Shown piece after piece: positions 53,866-62,043 of a stretch of 64,000 nucleotides of DNA. This DNA comes from Thermovibrio sp. Lineage in GTDB: Bacteria > Aquificota > Desulfurobacteriia > Desulfurobacteriales > Desulfurobacteriaceae. Positions within the stretch are counted from its first letter, which is position 1; every line of letters begins with the position of its first letter. The stretch lies in contig QOAO01000011.1 in the NCBI GenBank assembly GCA_003978105.1, positions 12,625 through 76,624 on the forward strand. The letters run 5' to 3'. A model generated the notes under the pieces. The model was not told the DNA's origin, did no database searches, and saw only the letters and a list, made by a program, of their open reading frames with translations. A program made the position numbers and the translations under genes.

Positions 53866-55563
53866 TTAGTAACTCCTTGTTACCCTGAGAATCTCCTCAG
53901 GAGTAGTAACTCCCTTTGCTATTTTTATTTTACCTATCTCCCTAAGAGTTCTCATTCCGTACTTCTTAGCAATTCTCCTTATTTCATCTGCTGTTTTTCC
54001 CTTAATTATTGCATCCTTAATTTCAGGAACAACCTCCATAACCTCGTAAAGCCCAATCCTTCCCTTGTACCCTGTATAGTTACACTTCTCACAGCCCGTT
54101 CCTTTGTAGGTCTTTAATCCCTTTATCTCTTCATCGGTAAAACCAACCTCCTTAAGAACCTCAACTGGGTAATCGTACGGAGCCTTACAGTAGGGACAAA
54201 TCTTTCTGGCAAGTCTTTGAGCAACTACAAGTATAATCGATGAGGCAACTAAGAAAGGCTCAATCCCCATGTCCACAAGTCTTGTTACCGTACTGGGGGC
54301 ATCATTAGTATGGAGGGTTGAAAGAACAAGGTGACCTGTTAGAGCAGCCTCTATCGCAATCTCTGCAGTTTCAGTATCCCTTATTTCACCTACCATAATT
54401 ATGTCAGGGTCCTGTCTTAAAAAGGACCTTAAAACTCTTGCAAATGTTAAACCTATTTCAGGAATAACTTGAACTTGGTTTATTCCATAAATGTTGTACT
54501 CAACCGGGTCCTCAACCGTCATAATGTTCACTTCTGGCTTATTAATAGTCATAAGGACAGAGTAGAGAGTAGTTGTTTTACCGGAACCGGTTGGACCTGT
54601 AACTAAAATCATTCCATAGGGCGAATGGATGGCCTCCATTAAAAGCTTATATTCCCTGTCCTCTAAGCCCAATTCAGAGAGATTTAACTTCAGAGAGCCT
54701 CTATCAAGAATTCTCAAAACTATCTTTTCTCCAAACACCGTTGGAACTGTTGATACTCTAAAGTCTATCTGCCTTCCTTGAAAGGTAGCCTTCATTCGGC
54801 CATCCTGCGGCAACCTCTTCTCTGCTATATCAAGTCCACTTAGAACCTTTATTCTCGCAACGATGGCATCCTTTATATCGGGGGAATACTTTGCAACAAT
54901 GTGGAGAATACCATCTATCCTGTATCTGATTCTCACTTCCTTTTCAAAGGGTTCGATGTGGATATCAGAAGCTCCTTTTTTAAGGGCTTCGAGAATAATT
55001 GCATTGACAAGTTTAACTATTGGAGCTTGAGAGGCTAAGCTCTTTAGGTCATCGAGAGTAATAACCTGAGAGGTTTTTGATGATAGAGAAAGAGTCTCCG
55101 TTTCTTTGCCAAGCTCAATCTCTTCTTTTATTTTTGAGAAGAACTCCTCCTCAGCCTTTCCGTAAATTTCCTCCAACTTTTCCTTTATTCTAAACGTCAG
55201 AGCAACGTAAGGTTCAACCCTAAATCCTGTTGTGAACCTTACCCTTTCCCTTGCTTGAATGTTAGAAGGGTCTGCCATTGCAAGTCTAAGAACAGGTCCC
55301 CTCTTTTCAAAGGGAAGAACAAGCAGCTTTTCCGCCGTAGCTCTTGGAATTACTTTAACTATATCTATTGGAATCTCTTTCTTCCTTAAATCCACATAAG
55401 GAACACCGTAAAATTCCGAGAGGAGTGAGAGGAGTTTTTCCTCAGAAATAACCTTCTTTTCTAATAATTTTTTTTCCCAATCTTCCCCCTCAAGAAGCTG
55501 AGGGGGAAGGCCTAATCTATCAATAATAAACTGCTTAAGTTTTCCCTCATCTAACCTGTTCAT
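53866..55563 (-). CDS. Type II secretion/type IV pilus assembly ATPase (GspE/PilB family)
   Basis: Hexameric motor of 565 residues that drives pilin or pseudopilin polymerisation. An N-terminal MshEN-type domain (about 40-150) is followed by the ATPase core: Walker A GPTGSGKTTTLYSV, Asp box, Walker B-like IMVGEIRDTETAEIAIEAA and His box. A four-Cys zinc site (CPYC and CEKC) lies near the C-terminus. PilB versus GspE cannot be decided without the rest of the machinery, which is not adjacent. It lies 6 bases after the HTH gene. Confidence 0.92.
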   Translation of the reverse strand: MNRLDEGKLKQFIIDRLGLPPQLLEGEDWEKKLLEKKVISEEKLLSLLSEFYGVPYVDLRKKEIPIDIVKVIPRATAEKLLVLPFEKRGPVLRLAMADPSNIQARERVRFTTGFRVEPYVALTFRIKEKLEEIYGKAEEEFFSKIKEEIELGKETETLSLSSKTSQVITLDDLKSLASQAPIVKLVNAIILEALKKGASDIHIEPFEKEVRIRYRIDGILHIVAKYSPDIKDAIVARIKVLSGLDIAEKRLPQDGRMKATFQGRQIDFRVSTVPTVFGEKIVLRILDRGSLKLNLSELGLEDREYKLLMEAIHSPYGMILVTGPTGSGKTTTLYSVLMTINKPEVNIMTVEDPVEYNIYGINQVQVIPEIGLTFARVLRSFLRQDPDIIMVGEIRDTETAEIAIEAALTGHLVLSTLHTNDAPSTVTRLVDMGIEPFLVASSIILVVAQRLARKICPYCKAPYDYPVEVLKEVGFTDEEIKGLKTYKGTGCEKCNYTGYKGRIGLYEVMEVVPEIKDAIIKGKTADEIRRIAKKYGMRTLREIGKIKIAKGVTTPEEILRVTRSY

Positions 55564-55569
55564 AAGCAG

Positions 55570-56238
55570 TTAAGATTCCTTTACAGAATTAGCCAATTTA
55601 TGTAGCAAGTCTGCTGGGCTCTTAATGGGAAACTCTATTTTATCAACTAACTCTTCAGCTTGTTTATCTTTGACTTTAATCCCTTTTAAACGTTCCTTTA
55701 ACTCCTCCTTACTGGACTCCTCAACGGGAAAGTCCATGCCCTTAATAGCCTTCAGTACGTAGACTGGCCAGACAAGACCTATATCTGGACACGTCTGTGC
55801 AGGTTGACCTGATTCAACGGCCTCCATGGGTTTCTTAACGTACTCCTCACATACAGAAGAGATAAATGCTATGTAGTCGTTACCGCTCTTCACTTCCTCG
55901 TATGCCTTCTTAGCAAGACCTCCAGCGGTATGTACTTTTACTTCTTTACCCTCAAGCTCTCCCTGGAGTTTTGCCATTACAAGTTCAGAGTCTGCAGAGA
56001 GCATATTCCTTACAGTTTGCTTTGTAATTCCTATAAACTCTGCAATTTCATCGTCCGTTTTCATCGCTTCGTTCTTTAAGACGACTGCGTATGCCGCTTC
56101 CATTAGACTCGGAACCCAAGTTAAGTTTCTGTACTCAAAGAGTGCCCTCGGACCACCAATCAGTTCCAAGGCCTTTAAGAATACCCTTAATGCAAGAGCA
56201 TCGTAATCAACTTCCTTTGGTTGAACTTCTATTACCAT
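55570..56238 (-). CDS. Putative HTH regulatory protein, unknown family
   Basis: A 222-residue soluble protein. Residues about 60-85 (DDEIAEFIGITKQTVRNML) look like a helix-turn-helix. The N-terminal part (ALRVFLKALELIGGPRALFEYRNLTWVPS) and the C-terminal Lys/Glu-rich helices are not recognised. A pair of Cys (VCEEY and QTCPD) may bind metal. GGAGGGAG precedes the ATG. It leads the pilB-like operon and is probably transcribed with it, so control of pilus or surface functions is a guess from context. Confidence 0.65.
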   Translation of the reverse strand: MVIEVQPKEVDYDALALRVFLKALELIGGPRALFEYRNLTWVPSLMEAAYAVVLKNEAMKTDDEIAEFIGITKQTVRNMLSADSELVMAKLQGELEGKEVKVHTAGGLAKKAYEEVKSGNDYIAFISSVCEEYVKKPMEAVESGQPAQTCPDIGLVWPVYVLKAIKGMDFPVEESSKEELKERLKGIKVKDKQAEELVDKIEFPIKSPADLLHKLANSVKES

Positions 56239-56272
56239 GTCTCCCTCCTCTTTAGGTTTTGTCTTACTTTTT

Positions 56273-56278
56273 ATTATA
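56273..56278 (-). promoter_or_regulatory. Likely -10 element upstream of the HTH-pilB operon
   Basis: The minus strand reads TATAAT 35 bases before the ATG, with a poor CTAACA-like -35 at 18 bases. It would give a start near 56266. Confidence 0.4.
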
Positions 56279-56329
56279 GCCCTAAAGAGTAAAAATTGTT
56301 AGAATTTCAGCCAATAAAGAGAGGAATGA

Positions 56330-57490
56330 ATGAACAGAAGGGAGCTCCTTAAAGTTCTCCTATTGGGAAGTGCTCTTGAACTCTTAACGGAAGCAGCCTC
56401 TGCGAGAATTCGCAGAACTGTAATATACAGTGTTAGATACTCCTCAAATGGTGAGAGAACGAGAATTGTTCTTGACTGCTCCAGAGAGATTCCAAAGAGG
56501 AGAATAAGGGAGAAACTGAAGGGAAAGGAACTCTGGTTAGAGATAGAGGGTGCTGGAGCTGTTAGAAGACTTAAGAAGAAACTTAAAAGTCCTTTAGTAA
56601 GGGAAGTTACAGTTTATCCAATTAACGGGCGTAGAACAAAGGTCAGAATAACCCTTAGAAATTACCACAGGTTTAAGATATTTGGACTTAAACCCTGCAG
56701 AGGGAAGCCATTTAGGATAGTGGTTGATGTTTTTCCTGAATTCATTCCCATAAGCTGTAAGGTTAGGAGAGTTCCAAAGAGGGTTGTTGTATTAGACCCG
56801 GGACATGGAGGGAAGGACCCGGGAGCTGTCTGGCCAGTTAAGTCTAAATATCCAACTATTGAGGAAAAGAGGATTACGTTATCCATTGCTTTCAAGGTAA
56901 GAAAACTCCTATCAAAGAAAAGTGACATAAAAGTTGTAATGACTCGAACGAGGGACGTTTACGTTCCACTACTCAAAAGGGCAGAGATTGCTGCAAAGGA
57001 GTGTGCCGACGCTTTTGTAAGCATTCACGCAGATTCAATGCCCAGATATCCACAATGGAATGGGGTAACCGTTTTCAAAGCCTCACCCCACCTCTTTGCA
57101 AAGGCAGAGAGAACTGCTATGGCCGTAGCAAGGAAGATAAGGATTTGCAACGATGTTATGTGCTGGAGTATAACACCAACTCTGATAAATCTCTCAACAA
57201 CGGTAACCTTTGCCGAAAGCTCAAAACTGGCTGAGGCCATTGTTAGAGACCTAAAGGCACGTGTAAACGATGACCTTGTAAACGGAATAAGGGATATGCA
57301 GAGAAACATCGTTGTTCTTAAAACACCGGGAAGGCCGGCAGTTTTAATAGAAAGTGGCTTTTTAACCAATCCTTTAGACAGGAAAAGACTCCTTAGAAGT
57401 AGCTATCAGTGGGAGATAGCTAAGGGAATAGCAAAGGGAATTGAGGACTATTTATACTCTCTAAATAACGTTGCTTTGGTTGAGGGATAG
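56330..57490 (+). CDS. N-acetylmuramoyl-L-alanine amidase (AMIN + Amidase_3)
   Basis: Periplasmic zinc amidase that cleaves the peptide from muramic acid during cell separation. The first 24 residues are an export signal with an RR pair before a hydrophobic core, possibly Tat-type as in AmiA/AmiC. An AMIN domain (about 28-135) precedes the catalytic domain (about 150-380): VVLDPGHGGKDPGA, EKRITLSIA and FVSIHADS hold zinc ligands, and VLIESGFLTNP has the catalytic Glu. It is directly followed by aroA. An EnvC-type activator is not in the window. Confidence 0.93.
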   Translation: MNRRELLKVLLLGSALELLTEAASARIRRTVIYSVRYSSNGERTRIVLDCSREIPKRRIREKLKGKELWLEIEGAGAVRRLKKKLKSPLVREVTVYPINGRRTKVRITLRNYHRFKIFGLKPCRGKPFRIVVDVFPEFIPISCKVRRVPKRVVVLDPGHGGKDPGAVWPVKSKYPTIEEKRITLSIAFKVRKLLSKKSDIKVVMTRTRDVYVPLLKRAEIAAKECADAFVSIHADSMPRYPQWNGVTVFKASPHLFAKAERTAMAVARKIRICNDVMCWSITPTLINLSTTVTFAESSKLAEAIVRDLKARVNDDLVNGIRDMQRNIVVLKTPGRPAVLIESGFLTNPLDRKRLLRSSYQWEIAKGIAKGIEDYLYSLNNVALVEG

Positions 57491-58786
57491 ATGGCTATTT
57501 TTCACTTTAGGGGAAAGAAATTAACTGGAAAACTTCGAACACCTTCAGACAAGTCAATTTCACACAGGGCTGTAATGCTTGGAAGTTTAAACAGGGGAAA
57601 AACCGTTGTAAGAGAGTTTTTAAGGTCTGAGGACTGCCTCAATACACTTAAAGCGTTTGTCGAATTGGGCGTAGAGATTTACGATAGTGGAAATGAAATT
57701 CTTATTAATGGAAAGGGAAAACGCTCCTTAAAGGAGCCCTTCAACGTTTTAGACCTTGGAAACTCTGGTACTTCAATACGTTTGATTTCTGGAATCCTCT
57801 CTGGCCAGCCCTTCTACTCCGTTCTAACGGGAGACCAGTACCTGAGAAGAAGGCCTATGGATAGAATCGCCGTTCCACTTAGAATGATGGGAGCTCAGAT
57901 ATTTGGAAGGGAAGGAGGAAAGTATCCTCCACTAACAATAATAGGAAGGAAGAAACTTAAAGGTATAGACTACAAAAGTCCGAAGGCCTCAGCTCAGGTA
58001 AAGTCTGCAATTCTCCTTGCTGGGCTCTTTACAGATGAACCCGTCTCTGTAACAGAACCTGCAAAGAGTAGAGACCACACTGAAAGAATGTTGAGGGCTT
58101 TTGGGGTAGATGTAGAGGTGGATGGCTTAACAGTGAAACTCGGAAGTAACAGGGAGTTAAATAGAAACATTGAGATAACCGTTCCTGCCGATATATCATC
58201 TGCAGCGTTTTTCATGGTGGGAGCTGCAATAACCCCAAACTCCGAAGTTGTTCTGAAGGAGGTAATAATAAACCCTACAAGGACCGGCATTTTAAAGGTT
58301 TTTGAGAGGATGGGGGTTGACTACGAAGTACTTAACGTTAAGTCCTCCTCAGGAGAGGAAGTTGCGGATATTAGAGTCAGATACTCTCCAGACATGAAGG
58401 GAGTTGAAATCGGTGGAAGTGACATTCCAACACTTATTGATGAGATTCCAGTAATCTCACTCCTTGCAACCCAGGCTGAAGGAGAAACGATAGTTAGGAA
58501 TGCTGAAGAGCTCCGAGTAAAAGAGAGTGACAGAATAAAAACAACTGTTGAGAATATAAGAAGCATAGGAGGAGATGCTGAAGAACTCCCAGACGGACTA
58601 ATTGTTAGGGGAAAAACGAAGCTGAAGGGAGGAAAGGTTTCATCCTACGGTGACCACAGAATTGCAATGACCTTTACCATTGCCTCGCTGATAACTGAAA
58701 ATCCAGTCGAAATTGATGATGTTGAGTGTGTATCAACCTCTTACCCGGGATTCTTTGACGACCTTAAAAAGGTACTGAATGAATAG
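57491..58786 (+). CDS. aroA: 3-phosphoshikimate 1-carboxyvinyltransferase
   Basis: EPSP synthase of the shikimate pathway, 431 residues. SDKSISHRAVMLGSL, DLGNSGTSIRLISG, RRPMDRI, SAQVKSAILLAG, SRDHTERML and RVKESDRI are all present. The SAQxK, RxHxE and NPTRTG motifs resemble class II EPSP synthases, which tend to be glyphosate-tolerant; that classification is from memory. The ATG is one base after the amidase stop. The end overlaps the MFS gene by 8 bases. Confidence 0.96.
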   Translation: MAIFHFRGKKLTGKLRTPSDKSISHRAVMLGSLNRGKTVVREFLRSEDCLNTLKAFVELGVEIYDSGNEILINGKGKRSLKEPFNVLDLGNSGTSIRLISGILSGQPFYSVLTGDQYLRRRPMDRIAVPLRMMGAQIFGREGGKYPPLTIIGRKKLKGIDYKSPKASAQVKSAILLAGLFTDEPVSVTEPAKSRDHTERMLRAFGVDVEVDGLTVKLGSNRELNRNIEITVPADISSAAFFMVGAAITPNSEVVLKEVIINPTRTGILKVFERMGVDYEVLNVKSSSGEEVADIRVRYSPDMKGVEIGGSDIPTLIDEIPVISLLATQAEGETIVRNAEELRVKESDRIKTTVENIRSIGGDAEELPDGLIVRGKTKLKGGKVSSYGDHRIAMTFTIASLITENPVEIDDVECVSTSYPGFFDDLKKVLNE

Positions 58787-59888
58787 AAATCTCTTTTTCC
58801 TGAGCCTAACGAGCTTTCTTACAGACCTTTCGAGCGAAATAATTACAACGCTCCTTCCCCTTTTTCTTATCCAAATTGGAGGAGGGAGCGTAGCCTTAGG
58901 AACGTTGAGCGGACTAAGGGAGCTTGTATCAAATCTACTTAAGCCCATATCGGGAACAGTATCCGATAAAATTAAAAGAAGGAAAACCTTAGTAATTGTC
59001 GGTTATGCCACTTCATTAATTTTTAAATTTTTAATTGCAGTTTCAAGCTCCGTATCCCAAATCGTTCTATTCTCAGCCCTGGAGAGGGTAGGAAAGGGAA
59101 TTAGAACCGCTCCAAGGGACGCCCTCCTATCGATTTCCAGGGAAAAGGGAAGAAGCTTTGGAATTCACAGGAGTGCAGATACGGCTGGAGCTCTCTTAGG
59201 GGTTATATCGGCACTCCTTCTCATAAAATTGGGAGTAACAATAAGAAAGGCCATTTTTCTCGGAGCTCTCGTATCAATCTTTTCCCTCGTTCCTCTCTTC
59301 TTTTTAAAGGAAGCTCAAGGAGAGATAGAAGAGAAAGGGAAAGACAAAAGTGAAGAGAAACCTACTGGCAAAATTATCCTTGTCTTGTCACTCTACACCT
59401 TTGGAGCTGTAAGCCCAATGTTTCTGATTTTTGAAACGGGTAAACTCCTATCAAACCAAAAGGCAGTCCTATTCTATTTGTTTCTAAATATCGCCTACCT
59501 AATTGTTTCCTATCCGTTAGGAGCTCTCTCAGACAGGGTAGGAAGGGAAAAAGTCCTTTTTTTAGGGTATACCTTTACAGGACTCTCTCTCTTACTGTTA
59601 GGATTTAAAACAGCAGAGCTCTTTCTTCTTCTCTCATTTTTCCTCTACGGGGCGGGGGCAGGAGTTACAGATGCTGTTCAGAGAGCTCTCATAGGAGACC
59701 TCTTTAAAAAAGAGAGGAGGGGAACAGGATACGGGGTATTTCAAGGGGCTATGGGAGTAAGCGGTCTCCTTGGGAACCTGTCCTTAGGGTATCTGTTAAA
59801 CCCGTTGGATAACAAAGCTTTTATCGTCTTTTCCTCTGTTTGCTTTCTCTCGGCTATCTCTGTACTGAGGATAAAACAGAAGTTTTAA
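58779..59888 (+). CDS. Major facilitator superfamily transporter
   Basis: A 369-residue inner-membrane permease with about 11-12 helices. SDKIKRRKTLVIVGY is the loop 2-3 MFS signature and SDRVGREKVL its repeat in the second half. ERVGKGIRTAPRDALLS is a motif of a conserved prokaryotic MFS subgroup. A Lys/Glu-rich loop (about 185-205) divides the halves. The substrate is unknown; drug or metabolite export are options. Overlaps aroA at its start and the U32 gene at its end. Confidence 0.85.
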   Translation: MNRNLFFLSLTSFLTDLSSEIITTLLPLFLIQIGGGSVALGTLSGLRELVSNLLKPISGTVSDKIKRRKTLVIVGYATSLIFKFLIAVSSSVSQIVLFSALERVGKGIRTAPRDALLSISREKGRSFGIHRSADTAGALLGVISALLLIKLGVTIRKAIFLGALVSIFSLVPLFFLKEAQGEIEEKGKDKSEEKPTGKIILVLSLYTFGAVSPMFLIFETGKLLSNQKAVLFYLFLNIAYLIVSYPLGALSDRVGREKVLFLGYTFTGLSLLLLGFKTAELFLLLSFFLYGAGAGVTDAVQRALIGDLFKKERRGTGYGVFQGAMGVSGLLGNLSLGYLLNPLDNKAFIVFSSVCFLSAISVLRIKQKF

Positions 59889-61098
59889 CCTCCCTTCTCC
59901 TTAGAAGGGACTTTTCGGAAATTTCCACATTTTTATTAAACTTTATTAGAGCTCTCTGATTTGGATTTGCAGACTCTGAGGGAGTTAAATTTCCCTTCTT
60001 TTCAATGTAAATTTCTAAAACTTTAAGTTTCATCACGTCAGCAGAAGGAGTAAAGATTTCTACCTCATCGCCAACTTCCAACCTGTTTCTAACGTCCCAG
60101 AGGTCTCCTCTAAATATTCCCAAGAACTTGTAGTTCCTTATGTAGGAACTTGTTTCGTAGTGTTGGAGGAGCTCATCTCCTCCCTTTAAAAATCCAAGGG
60201 AGTATGGTCTGTGGCTAACCTTTTCAAGTTCAGAGTAGAGAACGGGAAGTTCACTTTTAAAGAGTCCCCTGTCCTTTAAAAGAAGCTCCAGAGCTCTCCT
60301 GTAAACACTTGTAACAACTGCAACGTAGTAGGATGACTTTACCCTTCCCTCAATTTTAAGGGAATCAACTCCGACAGAGACTAACTCGTCCAAAACAGGT
60401 AGGGCACACAAATCCTTTGAGTTAAATATGTACGTTCCCTTATCGTCCTCCTCAATAGGAATGAGCTCTCCGGGTCTTGTCTCCTCAACTAAGTAGTACT
60501 TCCACCTACAGCTCTGTGAACAGGCTCCCTTGTTGCTCTCCCTGTAGGAGAGGTAGTTGGACAGAAGGCACCTTCCCGAATAGGCCATACACATTGCTCC
60601 GTGAACGAAGACCTCTACCTCCATCTCCGGAACTTCTTCCTTTATTCTCCTTATCTCTGGAATTGAGAGTTCCCTTGCCAGAACAACCCTACTTGCACCT
60701 AAATCTCTGTATACCTTTACAGCTCTGTAGTTTGTCGTGTTTGCCTGAGTGCTAATATGAACATCGATTTCTGGAGCTCTCTCCTTGACGGTTGATAAAA
60801 CGCCCAAGTCTGAAACGATAAAGGCATCGGGCTTTAGCTCCTTAACCTCGTCGATAAAACTCTCTATTGACTCAAAGTCATCGTTCCTTGCAAAGGCATT
60901 GAGGGTAACGTAAACTTTTACACCCCTTTTATGGGCATACTCAATTCCCTGTGCCATTTCCTCTAATGTGAAGTTGCCCGCCTTGGCCCTTAAGTTGAAG
61001 AGTTTCCCTCCTAAATAGACGGCATCTGCACCAAAGTCAACTGCAAACTTCATCTTTTCTAAATTCCCAGCAGGGGATAAAACCTCAGGTCTCTTCAC
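59854..61098 (-). CDS. U32 family protein (TrhP/RlhA-like RNA hydroxylation)
   Basis: A 414-residue peptidase U32 family protein. PEVLSPAGNLEKMKFAVDFGADAVYLGG starts the barrel; the cysteines MCMAYSGRCLLSN and KGACSQSCRWKY form the likely Fe-S site. The group includes RlhA (rRNA cytidine hydroxylation) and TrhP (tRNA U34 hydroxylation); this length and the C-terminal beta domain resemble TrhP. The old name 'collagenase' is not supported. Its 3' end overlaps the MFS gene by 35 bases. Confidence 0.88.
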   Translation of the reverse strand: MKRPEVLSPAGNLEKMKFAVDFGADAVYLGGKLFNLRAKAGNFTLEEMAQGIEYAHKRGVKVYVTLNAFARNDDFESIESFIDEVKELKPDAFIVSDLGVLSTVKERAPEIDVHISTQANTTNYRAVKVYRDLGASRVVLARELSIPEIRRIKEEVPEMEVEVFVHGAMCMAYSGRCLLSNYLSYRESNKGACSQSCRWKYYLVEETRPGELIPIEEDDKGTYIFNSKDLCALPVLDELVSVGVDSLKIEGRVKSSYYVAVVTSVYRRALELLLKDRGLFKSELPVLYSELEKVSHRPYSLGFLKGGDELLQHYETSSYIRNYKFLGIFRGDLWDVRNRLEVGDEVEIFTPSADVMKLKVLEIYIEKKGNLTPSESANPNQRALIKFNKNVEISEKSLLRRREVKTSVLSSVQR

Positions 61099-61118
61099 GA
61101 ATCCTCCTAAAAAGTTTC

Positions 61119-61170
61119 AGGATTTCAATAAATGGTTGAAAGAAAACGGATGTTGAAATCCTATTTCAAC
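61119..61170. repeat. Inverted repeats in the cas leader region
   Basis: AGGATTTCAA (61119-61128) and TTGAAATCCT (61153-61162) are perfect inverted copies. GTTGAAA-TCCTA-TTTCAAC (61152-61170) is a second, nested 7-base-pair hairpin. It lies in the 201-base gap between the U32 gene and cas6. It may be a regulatory site or the remains of a CRISPR repeat (the TTTCAA/TTGAAA ends are repeat-like), but no array is present. Confidence 0.5.
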
Positions 61171-61299
61171 AACACTAAAATAAGAATCGGACATTTTCTT
61201 TGCAATTCTGATAAAGCCCGAAACGAACTAACGAGAGAGTCCAAAGATAGGGAGGGGAAGTAACATCAGAAAGAAAGATTCTTTGTAAAGGGTATTGGA

Positions 61300-62025
61300 G
61301 TGAAACTAAAAGTAACAGTAAGTTCTGAAAGTCCCGTACTTTTGCCGCTCCACTACAATTATGTACTTCAGTCTTTCATTTACAGAAATCTCGATAAAAT
61401 CTATTCTACTTTCCTCCACAACTACGGGTTCCCCTATAAAAGCAGGCTTTTCAAATTACTCACTTTTTCTAAAATCTTCGGAAAGTCAAAAGTTTCAAAA
61501 TCTACAAAAAAAATAACCTTTTTTCCGCCGATTCACTTTTACGTCTCTTGCGTTCTTAAGGAGGTTCTTTCGTCACACGCGAAGATGCTTATCAAGAGGG
61601 AAAAGTTACAGCTTGGAAGAAACAGAGTTTACGTAGAGGGTATAGAAGTTGTTGAGGAAAAATTTAAGGGAAATAAGGTTACTGTAAAAACTCTCTCCCC
61701 TGTGACAATCCACAGCACAACAATAGATAGAAAAACTATTTACTATAATCCATTTCAGGAGAAATTTTACGAGCTCTTAGGAGAAAACCTTAAAAAAAAG
61801 TGCAGCGCCGTTTTTAAGGAGGTTAGAGAGGTAAAAATAAGACCAGCGAGGGAGGCAATTTTCAAAAAAGCCGTTGTTCTTTACAAGGAAAAATTTGTAG
61901 TAGAAGCCTGGAAGGGAAAGTTTGAAATAGAGGCTAATCCTGAGGCCATTGAAATAGCCTTAAACGCCGGGATAGGAGACAGAAACAGTCAGGGATTTGG
62001 AATGGTTGCTATTTGCGAAAGTTAA
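61300..62025 (+). CDS. cas6: CRISPR pre-crRNA endoribonuclease Cas6
   Basis: Processes the CRISPR transcript within repeats. The 241 residues show the two ferredoxin-like halves; the N-terminal LPLHYNYVLQSFIYRNL carries a likely catalytic His, and the C-terminal GIGDRNSQGFGMV is the glycine-rich loop typical of Cas6. The start is GTG 61300; an in-frame stop at 61261 prevents a much longer form. AAGGG lies about 7 bases upstream. It opens the cas operon; the stop is 19 bases before cas8b. Confidence 0.93.
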   Translation: MKLKVTVSSESPVLLPLHYNYVLQSFIYRNLDKIYSTFLHNYGFPYKSRLFKLLTFSKIFGKSKVSKSTKKITFFPPIHFYVSCVLKEVLSSHAKMLIKREKLQLGRNRVYVEGIEVVEEKFKGNKVTVKTLSPVTIHSTTIDRKTIYYNPFQEKFYELLGENLKKKCSAVFKEVREVKIRPAREAIFKKAVVLYKEKFVVEAWKGKFEIEANPEAIEIALNAGIGDRNSQGFGMVAICES

Positions 62026-62043
62026 TTAAAGAGGGTCCCCATT

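Noticed and set aside
59854..61098. Collagenase-like protease
   Set aside because: The U32 name is historical; the cysteine pattern fits RNA hydroxylation proteins better.
61099..61299. CRISPR array before cas6
   Set aside because: Only single inverted repeats are present; there is no series of direct repeats with spacers.
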